Positions 1 to 5,315 of a DNA stretch of 5,315 nucleotides are shown one piece after another. Origin of the DNA: Clostridiaceae bacterium. GTDB lineage: Bacteria > Bacillota > Clostridia > Oscillospirales > Butyricicoccaceae. The notes below the pieces were generated by a model. The model did no database searches, was not told where the DNA came from, and saw nothing but the letters and a program-made list of their open reading frames with translations. The stretch is from the NCBI GenBank assembly GCA_016293155.1, contig JAEDEU010000114.1, positions 1-5,315 of the forward strand, given 5' to 3'. Position 1 is the first letter of the stretch; each line of letters begins with the position of its first letter. Position numbers and translations under genes: made by a program.

Positions 1-10
1 GGATTTTGTA

Positions 11-39
11 TTGAAATTCTGCAATCGTGACAGTATAAT
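11..39 (+). promoter_or_regulatory. Sigma-A type promoter for the DUF1858 gene
   Basis: The -35 element TTGAAA (11-16) is separated by exactly 17 nt from a perfect TATAAT -10 element (34-39). This gives an expected transcription start near 45-48 and a leader of about 75 nt before the ATG at 121. Both boxes and the spacing are at or near the housekeeping consensus, so this should be a strong promoter. The start site is inferred, not measured. Confidence 0.8.
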
Positions 40-62
40 AAGAATTGGTTCTATAAGACTGG

Positions 63-97
63 GTTCGTGAGAACGCAAATCTTCGGACAAGATTTTT
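63..97 (+). other. Two small potential hairpins in the 5' leader of the DUF1858 gene
   Basis: The first is GTTC-GTGA-GAAC (63-74), a 4-bp stem closed by a GNRA-type tetraloop. The second pairs AAATCTT (77-83) with AAGATTT (89-95) around a 5-nt loop and runs into a T-stretch ending at 97. The second stem has only one G-C pair, so it would be a weak terminator at best. These could stabilise the short mRNA or be chance. They do not match any riboswitch I recognise. Confidence 0.3.
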
Positions 98-106
98 GAA
101 ATAGAC

Positions 107-112
107 AGGAGG
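107..112 (+). promoter_or_regulatory. Shine-Dalgarno site of the DUF1858 gene
   Basis: A perfect AGGAGG lies 8 nt before the ATG at 121. It fixes that ATG as the start of the small protein and predicts efficient translation. Confidence 0.85.
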
Positions 113-120
113 TTTCTATC

Positions 121-330
121 ATGGCTGTCGTAACGAAGGATACGACCATCGGCGAGCTGCTGATGACCGAAATCGGATGCGCCAAGTTCCTGTTCGAGAT
201 GGGAATGCACTGTGTCGGCTGCCCGTCTGCACAGGGTGAAACGCTGGCAGAGGCATGTATGGTACACGGTACCGACGTGGATACGCTGGTAAACAACATC
301 AATGCGTTCCTGGCTGAGCAGGCTGAGTAA
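121..330 (+). CDS. DUF1858 domain-containing protein (hybrid-cluster-protein-associated redox disulfide domain)
   Basis: This 69-residue protein consists of little more than one DUF1858 domain, a small helical fold found alone or fused to hybrid cluster proteins and other redox proteins, mainly in anaerobes. The visible signature is the segment around residues 27-38, GMHCVGCPSAQG, with a CxxC pair at Cys31 and Cys34. Two further cysteines sit at 20 and 46, and an acidic helical tail follows. The CxxC is proposed in the family to act as a redox disulfide or metal-binding pair; the physiological partner is unknown. There is no signal peptide or membrane segment, so it should be cytoplasmic. The length is normal for stand-alone members. 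It has its own strong promoter, a perfect Shine-Dalgarno and a terminator 20 nt after its stop, so it is largely a monocistronic unit. The family assignment is secure; the function is not. Confidence 0.9.
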   Translation: MAVVTKDTTIGELLMTEIGCAKFLFEMGMHCVGCPSAQGETLAEACMVHGTDVDTLVNNINAFLAEQAE

Positions 331-350
331 TTCGAATATCGCATAAGATC

Positions 351-380
351 AAGACCGACCTGGTTCGGTCTTTTTCTATT
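351..380 (+). terminator. Rho-independent terminator after the DUF1858 gene
   Basis: AAGACCGA (351-358) pairs perfectly with TCGGTCTT (365-372) around a 6-nt loop (359-364), and the descending arm runs into a T-rich tract (TTTTTCTATTT). On the opposite strand the stem is not followed by a T-run, so it acts only in the + direction. It ends close to the trmK ribosome-binding site, so it also lies in the path of any read-through into the downstream operon. Confidence 0.8.
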
Positions 381-388
381 TCAATACC

Positions 389-394
389 AAGGAG
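389..394 (+). promoter_or_regulatory. Shine-Dalgarno site of trmK
   Basis: AAGGAG lies 7 nt before the ATG at 402 and selects that start. It is only about 15 nt downstream of the terminator stem, leaving no room for a separate promoter between stem and ribosome-binding site. Confidence 0.75.
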
Positions 395-401
395 AACACC
401 T

Positions 402-1100
402 ATGGGAAAAATCCATCTGACACCCCGCCTGCGCGCGCTTGCCGCGCTGGTGCCGGACGGTGCCGTGCTGGCGGATATCGGCACGGATCACGCGATTCTG
501 CCGGTATCGCTGCTGATGGCAGGGCGCATCCCGCGTGCCATTGCATCCGATATCCGGAGCGGACCGCTGGACAGCGCACGCCGCACCGCAGAGCGCTTTG
601 CAATGCAGGACCGTGTTTCACTCCGGCTCGGGGCGGGTCTGGAAACGGTCGCGCCGTTTGAGGCGGATACGGTCGCCATTGCCGGCATGGGCGGCGAGAC
701 GATTGCGGAAATTTTGCAGGCGGCGCCGTGGACAAGGCAGGGCGATACCCTGCTGCTGCTCCAGCCGATGACGATGCAGGCGCGCCTGCGGCAGTGGCTG
801 GCGGAAAACGGCTATGCCATTCTGGCAGAAAACCTGTGCACAGAGGGGCATCGCATTTATACGATTTTAACCGTGCGCGGCGGCGCGGAGCCGATACCGC
901 GTGCGCTGTGGGAATGCTGCATCTCGGATGCACTGCTCGCCTCTCCCCTCGCGGCGGCATACATCCAAAAGCAGCTGACACGGGAGAAAAAGGCGCTCAA
1001 AGGTCTGGAGCACGCGGACAAGCCGGCAGAGCTGGAACGGGTGCGCCGCACCGTGGAATATCTGGAACACGCACTGGCAGGACTGGAGGAACGGAAATGA
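402..1100 (+). CDS. trmK: tRNA (adenine(22)-N(1))-methyltransferase TrmK
   Basis: Cytosolic class I SAM-dependent methyltransferase of the TrmK/DUF633 family, which makes m1A at position 22 in the D-loop region of certain bacterial tRNAs. The 232 residues are typical in length. The SAM-binding motif I is DIGTDHAILP (residues 25-34), followed by the acidic end of strand 2 at SD (49-50), the family motif IAGMGGE (93-99), and LLLQPM (118-123), which sits in the catalytic-loop position. The last 50 residues are a charged, Lys/Glu/Leu-rich helical stretch matching the C-terminal coiled coil of TrmK, thought to help hold tRNA. The start is set by AAGGAG 7 nt upstream. The stop overlaps the ATG of the next gene (ATGA), indicating translational coupling with the NIF3-like protein, a neighbour seen in many Bacillota. 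The assignment rests on motifs and context. Confidence 0.93.
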   Translation: MGKIHLTPRLRALAALVPDGAVLADIGTDHAILPVSLLMAGRIPRAIASDIRSGPLDSARRTAERFAMQDRVSLRLGAGLETVAPFEADTVAIAGMGGETIAEILQAAPWTRQGDTLLLLQPMTMQARLRQWLAENGYAILAENLCTEGHRIYTILTVRGGAEPIPRALWECCISDALLASPLAAAYIQKQLTREKKALKGLEHADKPAELERVRRTVEYLEHALAGLEERK

Positions 1101-1873
1101 CGGTAAACGATGTACTGCGCTGTCTGGAACAGGCGGCGCCCTATGAGCTGGCAGAGAGCTGGGACAACTGCGGACTTTTGGTCGGCAGAAGGAATGCGGC
1201 TGTACGCGGCGTGCTGTGCGCGCTGGATATCACGCCCGAGGTGGTCGCGGAGGCGTCCGAGCGCGGCTGCAATCTGATTGTCGCGCATCATCCGGTGATT
1301 TTCGGCAAGCTGTCGCGCGTCACCGGCGATGACCCGACCGGAGCACTCGTGATGCAGCTGATCGAAAACGGAATTGCGGCGATCTGTATGCACACCAACA
1401 TGGACTGCTCCCCGATCGGCGTGAACGATCTGCTGGCGGCGCAGCTCGGGCTGCTGGAGGTCAAAAATCTCGGCGGCGGCGAGAGCGCACAGCTCGGACG
1501 CATCGGCTTTCTGCATCATCCGATGGAGCTGGACGCGTTTGTCCAGCATGTCAAGCTGTCGCTGGGCGCGGGCGGGATCCGCGCTGTGGCAGGCGGTTCG
1601 GGCGCAATCCGCTGTGTTGCGGTGGGCGGCGGCGCCTGCGGCGACCTGATGGAGCTTGCAAAGCAGCAGGGTGCGGATGCGCTGGTGATCGGCGATTCCA
1701 ACTACCACACCATGATGCACGCACGCGAGGTCGGGATTCATCTGCTGGATGCAGGACATTTTCCGACGGAAAACGCGGTTGTCCAGGGCTTCCGCGACCT
1801 GATTGCCGAGCAGTTCCCGGACTGCACAGCGGTGATTTCGGGTGTCCATCGTGACTGCATCCGATTTTATTAA
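1097..1873 (+). CDS. NIF3-like dinuclear metal centre protein (GTP cyclohydrolase I type 2 / YqfO family)
   Basis: This 258-residue protein is the short form of the NIF3 family, lacking the roughly 100-residue PII-like insert of B. subtilis YqfO. The visible family motifs are WDNCGLLVG (22-30), the metal-binding AHHP (63-66), HTNMD (99-103) and DAGHFPTE (218-225). His64, His65, Asp103, His221 and Glu225 are the expected ligands of the two metal ions. Family members form toroidal hexamers. Databases often label them GTP cyclohydrolase 1 type 2, but the in vivo reaction is not settled. The start at 1097 is preferred over an upstream in-frame ATG at 728, because GGAGG (1085-1089) precedes it, the protein begins with the conserved TVNDVL-type helix, and the upstream part would lie wholly inside trmK. 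It overlaps the trmK stop by 4 nt, and rqcH follows 17 nt after its stop, so the three are probably one operon. Confidence 0.92.
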   Translation: MTVNDVLRCLEQAAPYELAESWDNCGLLVGRRNAAVRGVLCALDITPEVVAEASERGCNLIVAHHPVIFGKLSRVTGDDPTGALVMQLIENGIAAICMHTNMDCSPIGVNDLLAAQLGLLEVKNLGGGESAQLGRIGFLHHPMELDAFVQHVKLSLGAGGIRAVAGGSGAIRCVAVGGGACGDLMELAKQQGADALVIGDSNYHTMMHAREVGIHLLDAGHFPTENAVVQGFRDLIAEQFPDCTAVISGVHRDCIRFY

Positions 1874-1878
1874 ATGAC

Positions 1879-1884
1879 AGGAGG
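1879..1884 (+). promoter_or_regulatory. Shine-Dalgarno site of rqcH
   Basis: A perfect AGGAGG lies 6 nt before the ATG at 1891, between the stop of the NIF3-like gene and rqcH. It gives rqcH independent ribosome entry within the operon. Confidence 0.8.
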
Positions 1885-1890
1885 GCACAT

Positions 1891-3666
1891 ATGCCACTGG
1901 ATGCTGTATGTCTGCTTGCGGCGGTGCGTGAAATCAACGACACTGCGGCGGGCGGCAGAATTGATAAAATCTATCAGCCGGAGCGCGACGAGATCGTACT
2001 GTCCATCCGGCTGATGCGCGGCGGAGTCCGTCTGATGATCTCCGCCGGCGCAAATGCGCCCCGGCTGCATTTCATTGATGCACAGCGGGAGAATCCGGCG
2101 GCTCCGCCGATGTTCTGTATGCTGCTGCGCAAGCATTTGCAGGGCGCGAAAATCTGCTCGATCACCTCGCCCGATCTGGAGCGCATGGTGACGATTGAGT
2201 GCGATACCACGGATGAAATGGGCGTACAGAGCAAAAAATATCTTGCCTGCGAGCTGATGGGCAAGTACTCCAATATTATCCTGTACGGCGCGGACGGACG
2301 TATTATCGACGCAGTCCGCCGCATCGACGGGGATATCTCCGGAAAACGGCAGGTTCTGCCCGGTCTGTTCTATCATCAGCCGCCCCCGCAGGATAAAATC
2401 AACCTGCTGGAGGTTTCCTCTGCCGGTGTTGCGGCAGCCGTCTACGCGGCACAGGATCAGACTCCGGCAGATAAATGGCTGCTCGGACACTTCAAGGGCA
2501 TCTCGCCGCTGATCTGCCGCGAGCTGGCAGCGCGTGCCTGCGGAGAAACCGGCAAGCCGATGTGCGAGCTGTCGCGTCCGGAGCGGGAAAATCTGGTGCG
2601 CGAGCTGGCGCATCTGGTCGAGATGATCCAAACCGGCGATTTCCGCCCGTATCTGCTCACGCACACCGAGGACGGCTCGGTATTCGACTTTACCTTTCTG
2701 CCGATTCTTCAGTACGGCAATCTGGTTCAGAACAAGGAAGCCCCGAGCTTTTCGCAGCTGTTTGCGGAGTTTTTTGAAAAAAAGAGCAACGCGGAGCGCA
2801 TTCGCCGCCGCGCACAGGACATGATCCGCACCGTGACCAATGCGCGCGACCGTCTGCGCCGCAAGCTGGCAACCCAGCGGCAGGAGCTGCGCAAGACGCA
2901 GGATCGCGACAAATACAAGCGCAAGGGAGATCTGATTACGGCAAACCTGTATCAGATCGAGCGCGGTGCCCGCAAGGTAAAGGTCATCGACTACTATGAT
3001 CCGGAATGTCCGGAGCTGGAAATCGAGCTGGACATCCGCCTCAGTCCGCAGGGCAATGCGCAAAAATATTTTAAGCTGTACAACAAGGCGAAGACCGCGG
3101 AGGAAAAGCTGACCGAGCAGATTGCGCAGGGCGAGGACGATCTGGAATATCTGGAAAGCGTGCTGGAATCCATCGCGGAGGCGGAAAATCTGACCGATCT
3201 GGCGCAGATCCGTGAGGAGCTGGTGACAACCGGCTACCTCTCTGCCAAGCAGGATAAGGGCAAGCGCCGCCACGCCAAGCCGGTCAGCGGAAAACCGTTC
3301 CACTACCGCACGAGCGACGGCTTTGATGTGTTCGCGGGCAAGAACAATACGCAGAACGATCTGCTTACGCTCAAGACGGCATTCAAGAGCGATATGTGGT
3401 TCCACACGCAGAAAATCCACGGCTCGCATGTCATTCTGGTATGCGATGGTCGGGAGCCGACCGATCTTGCGATGACTGAGGCCGCGGAGATTGCGGCATA
3501 TCATTCGCAGGCGCGTTCCTCGGCGATGGTGCCGGTGGATTACTCTCAGGTGCGCAACATCAAAAAGCCGAACGGCGCCAAGCCGGGTATGGTCATTTAT
3601 CATGTCTACAAAACCGCTTATGTTACGCCGTCCGAGGAAAAAATCGCAAAACTGCGCGCGGAATAA
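1891..3666 (+). CDS. rqcH: Rqc2/NFACT-family ribosome quality-control factor RqcH (formerly fibronectin-binding protein A family)
   Basis: RqcH binds obstructed 50S subunits carrying peptidyl-tRNA and recruits tRNA-Ala to add C-terminal alanine tails that mark the stalled chain for degradation. At 591 residues it is close to the usual length (B. subtilis about 570). The N-terminal NFACT-N domain starts with MPLDAV and contains the family segment around ENPAAPPMFCMLLRKHL (67-83). A central charged region (about 280-440) should form the long coiled-coil arms. The C-terminal NFACT-R domain runs from about 470, with YRTSDGFDVFAGKNNTQNDL (472-491), WFHT (503-506), GSHV (511-514) and a late GMVIYHVYKTAYVTPSE block. 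The functionally important Asp-Arg pair of B. subtilis (97-98) appears here as Glu97-Arg98, a conservative change. Older labels as a surface adhesin are misleading; no signal peptide or anchor is present. It is the last gene of the trmK operon. Confidence 0.93.
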   Translation: MPLDAVCLLAAVREINDTAAGGRIDKIYQPERDEIVLSIRLMRGGVRLMISAGANAPRLHFIDAQRENPAAPPMFCMLLRKHLQGAKICSITSPDLERMVTIECDTTDEMGVQSKKYLACELMGKYSNIILYGADGRIIDAVRRIDGDISGKRQVLPGLFYHQPPPQDKINLLEVSSAGVAAAVYAAQDQTPADKWLLGHFKGISPLICRELAARACGETGKPMCELSRPERENLVRELAHLVEMIQTGDFRPYLLTHTEDGSVFDFTFLPILQYGNLVQNKEAPSFSQLFAEFFEKKSNAERIRRRAQDMIRTVTNARDRLRRKLATQRQELRKTQDRDKYKRKGDLITANLYQIERGARKVKVIDYYDPECPELEIELDIRLSPQGNAQKYFKLYNKAKTAEEKLTEQIAQGEDDLEYLESVLESIAEAENLTDLAQIREELVTTGYLSAKQDKGKRRHAKPVSGKPFHYRTSDGFDVFAGKNNTQNDLLTLKTAFKSDMWFHTQKIHGSHVILVCDGREPTDLAMTEAAEIAAYHSQARSSAMVPVDYSQVRNIKKPNGAKPGMVIYHVYKTAYVTPSEEKIAKLRAE

Positions 3667-3714
3667 AACCGCGGGCGGGATTTGGGAAAAAATACACGGA
3701 ACGGTCAAAAAAAC

Positions 3715-3743
3715 TTGCTTTTTTCCGATGGACGTGGTATTAT
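3715..3743 (+). promoter_or_regulatory. Sigma-A type promoter for guaA with extended -10
   Basis: TTGCTT (3715-3720) and TATTAT (3738-3743) are separated by 17 nt, and a TGn element (3735-3737) directly precedes the -10 box. A 7-A tract (3707-3713) immediately upstream of the -35, with another A-run near 3687, resembles an UP element. Expected transcription start is near 3750, giving a leader of about 78 nt. Confidence 0.7.
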
Positions 3744-3769
3744 AAAAATACTTTTTTATTTGAATTTGT

Positions 3770-3796
3770 GAACAAAATATGTCCGTATGATTGTTC
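3770..3796 (+). promoter_or_regulatory. Inverted repeat in the guaA leader, possible regulator site
   Basis: GAACAA (3770-3775) is repeated in inverted form as TTGTTC (3791-3796), and the inner part can add a short stem (3777-3780 with 3785-3788) around a GTCC loop. It lies about 20-46 nt after the predicted start of transcription. The GAAC half-sites loosely recall the PurR PurBox (AWWWCCGAACWWT), but the central CC is absent in both halves, and the arm spacing is not clearly the Bacillus one. It could equally be an RNA hairpin or chance in AT-rich DNA. It is not followed by a T-run, so it is not a terminator. Confidence 0.35.
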
Positions 3797-3811
3797 CTGA
3801 TCTTATTGTTT

Positions 3812-3819
3812 AGAAGGAG
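3812..3819 (+). promoter_or_regulatory. Shine-Dalgarno site of guaA
   Basis: AGAAGGAG lies 8 nt before the ATG at 3828 and sets the start of guaA. Confidence 0.85.
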
Positions 3820-3827
3820 AAAGAGCC

Positions 3828-5315
3828 ATGCAGAATCATCAGTTTGTGTTGATCATTGACTTTGGCGGTCAGTATAATCAGCTTATCGCACGGCGCGTCC
3901 GTGAAAACAACGTATATTGTGAGGTAAAGCCCTATACGACACCGTTGGAAGAACTCAAGGCAATGAACCCGATCGGTATCATTTTCACTGGCGGACCGAG
4001 CAGCGTATATCTGGAAGAATCCCCCAAGATTTCCAAGGAGATTTTTGAGTGGGGCGTTCCGGTATTGGGCATTTGCTATGGCTGTCAGCTGATGGCGCAT
4101 ACACTGGGCGGTGAGGTCACTCCGGCGCAGGATGATTCTGCACGCGAATACGGAAAAACCAAGACCTATTACACAACCAGCTGCAAGCTGTTCCATGGTA
4201 TTCCGGAGGAAGGCATCTCCTGGATGAGCCACAGCGATTACATGGCACGTGTGCCGGAGGGCTTTGAGCTGGTTGCGCACTCCGATGCCTGCCCGAATGT
4301 AGCAATTGCTGATGAGACACGCGGATTTTATGGCGTGCAGTATCATCCGGAGGTAAACCACACGGAGCACGGTCAGGCAATGCTGCACAACTTCCTGTAC
4401 GAGGTCTGCGGAGCAACCGGCGACTGGACCATGGAGGATTACTGCAAGACTGCAATCGCTGAGGTACGTGCGCGTGTCGGCAAGGGAAAGGTTCTTCTCG
4501 GTCTGTCCGGCGGCGTGGATTCTTCGGTAGCAGCAGCCCTGCTGGCAGAGGCGGTTGGCAATCAGCTGACCTGTGTCTTTGTCGATCATGGCATGATGCG
4601 CAAAAATGAAGGAGACGAGGTTGAGGACGCATTTAAAAAGTGGGATATCAACTTTGTACGTGCAGATGCTGAGCAGCGTTTCCTGGATAAGCTGGCAGGT
4701 GTTACAGAGCCGGAGGCAAAGAGAAAGATCATCGGCGCGGAGTTTATTCGCGTATTCGAGGAGGAATCTGGCAAGGTCGGTCAGGTGGATTTCCTGGTTC
4801 AGGGTACCATTTATCCGGACGTAATTGAATCCGGAAAGGGAGATGCGGCTGTCATCAAGAGCCATCACAATGTAGGCGGTCTGCCGGACGATGTCCAGTT
4901 TGAGATCATTGAGCCGCTTCGTATGCTGTTCAAGGACGAGGTTCGTCAGCTCGGACGTGAGCTGGGATTGCCGGAGTATCTGGTCATGCGTCAGCCGTTC
5001 CCGGGACCTGGACTTGCAATCCGCATCATCGGCGAGATTACGAAGGAGAAGGCAGATATTCTGCGCGATGCCGACGCTATTTTCCGCGAGGAAATTGCAA
5101 ACGCAGGACTGCAATACTCGATTAATCAGTATTTTGCCGTATTGACCAATATGCGCTCTGTCGGTGTCATGGGTGATGCGAGAACCTATGATTATACCTT
5201 GGCTCTGCGCGGCGTGACGACGACTGATTTCATGACCGCAGATTGGGCAAGAATTCCGTATGAGGTACTGGACAAGGCATCCAGCCGTATTGTGAATGAG
5301 GTCAGCGGAATCAAC
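3828..5315 (+). CDS. guaA: GMP synthase (glutamine-hydrolysing), 3' end cut by window
   Basis: Cytosolic enzyme of the last step of GMP synthesis: XMP + ATP + glutamine gives GMP + AMP + PPi + glutamate. The frame is open from 3828 to the last base (496 codons, no stop). The N-terminal class I glutamine amidotransferase domain (about 1-190) shows GGPSSVY, the nucleophile elbow GICYGCQ with Cys83, and YHPEV with His173 and Glu175, so the triad is complete. The ATP-pyrophosphatase domain follows, with the P-loop SGGVDSS (227-233). The C-terminal dimerisation domain includes RQPFPGPGLAIRI (from 388), MRSVGVMGDARTYDY and the final block ending in EVSGIN. Family members continue from there with a short conserved tail, so about 15-20 residues lie beyond the window. 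It has its own promoter, and its base composition is lower in GC than the preceding operon. Confidence 0.97.
   Translation, partial: MQNHQFVLIIDFGGQYNQLIARRVRENNVYCEVKPYTTPLEELKAMNPIGIIFTGGPSSVYLEESPKISKEIFEWGVPVLGICYGCQLMAHTLGGEVTPAQDDSAREYGKTKTYYTTSCKLFHGIPEEGISWMSHSDYMARVPEGFELVAHSDACPNVAIADETRGFYGVQYHPEVNHTEHGQAMLHNFLYEVCGATGDWTMEDYCKTAIAEVRARVGKGKVLLGLSGGVDSSVAAALLAEAVGNQLTCVFVDHGMMRKNEGDEVEDAFKKWDINFVRADAEQRFLDKLAGVTEPEAKRKIIGAEFIRVFEEESGKVGQVDFLVQGTIYPDVIESGKGDAAVIKSHHNVGGLPDDVQFEIIEPLRMLFKDEVRQLGRELGLPEYLVMRQPFPGPGLAIRIIGEITKEKADILRDADAIFREEIANAGLQYSINQYFAVLTNMRSVGVMGDARTYDYTLALRGVTTTDFMTADWARIPYEVLDKASSRIVNEVSGIN

Noticed and set aside
728..1096. N-terminal extension of the NIF3-like protein by 123 residues to an upstream ATG
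   Set aside because: The extension lies wholly within trmK in another frame and has no NIF3-like sequence. The ATG at 1097 has a Shine-Dalgarno site and starts at the conserved N-terminus.
857..1897. 346-codon minus-strand frame opposite the NIF3-like gene and the end of trmK
   Set aside because: It spans two well-supported + strand genes, and its composition is that of an antisense shadow.
1870..3708. 612-codon open frame on the minus strand covering all of rqcH
   Set aside because: It mirrors rqcH almost exactly, the product resembles no protein I recognise, and long antisense frames are expected opposite GC-rich genes with strong codon bias. rqcH itself carries clear family motifs throughout.
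3697..3727. Possible rho-independent terminator of rqcH (CGGAA/TTCCG with A-run and T-run between)
   Set aside because: The arms enclose mismatches, the T-run lies inside the would-be stem rather than after it, and the segment overlaps the -35 region of the guaA promoter. No convincing terminator for rqcH was found in 3667-3827.
3744..3827. Guanine/purine riboswitch in the guaA leader
   Set aside because: The leader is only about 80 nt and AT-rich. It lacks the conserved purine-aptamer junction and loop sequences, and no terminator or anti-terminator pair follows.
3810..5114. 434-codon open frame on the minus strand opposite guaA
   Set aside because: guaA is an unmistakable GMP synthase with all catalytic motifs. 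The antisense product is rich in Cys, Leu, Arg and His with no domain pattern, and I saw no ribosome-binding site supporting its start.

Overview
This 5.3 kb window looks like core chromosome of a fairly GC-rich member of the Clostridia (Bacillota), plausibly an Oscillospiraceae/Butyricicoccaceae-type gut anaerobe. That placement is inferred from four things: strong purine-rich Shine-Dalgarno sites (AGGAGG), sigma-A type promoters with 17-nt spacers, the gene set (DUF1858 redox-disulfide protein, trmK, NIF3-like, rqcH/NFACT), and the protein sequence style. It was not checked by any search. All genes lie on the + strand.

Layout. Positions 1-120 hold a near-consensus promoter (TTGAAA, 17 nt, TATAAT) and a leader with two small hairpins, feeding a 69-residue DUF1858 protein (121-330) with a CxxC motif. 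An intrinsic terminator follows at 351-380. Only about 20 nt after it, three genes start and run as a tight unit: trmK (402-1100, tRNA adenine-22 N1-methyltransferase), a short NIF3-like dinuclear-metal protein (1097-1873, ATGA overlap with trmK) and rqcH (1891-3666, NFACT-family ribosome quality-control factor). A 161-bp AT-rich intergenic region (3667-3827) then carries an extended -10 promoter and an inverted repeat in the leader of guaA (3828 to window end). guaA encodes GMP synthase and is cut by the window edge roughly 15-20 codons before its expected stop.

Functionally, trmK (tRNA modification) and rqcH (tRNA-dependent alanine tailing of stalled nascent chains) both concern translation. 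The NIF3-like protein is a conserved neighbour of trmK with no settled role. guaA and the DUF1858 gene are separate transcription units with their own good promoters. They also have visibly lower GC and different codon choice (more GCA, GTT, CGT) than the trmK-nif3-rqcH block, which suggests higher expression rather than foreign origin.

No mobile element, CRISPR array, tRNA, rRNA or obviously new system was seen. The points most worth a second look are the terminator sitting directly in front of the trmK operon without a clear promoter of its own, the inverted repeat in the guaA leader, and Glu instead of Asp at the RqcH residue-97 position.
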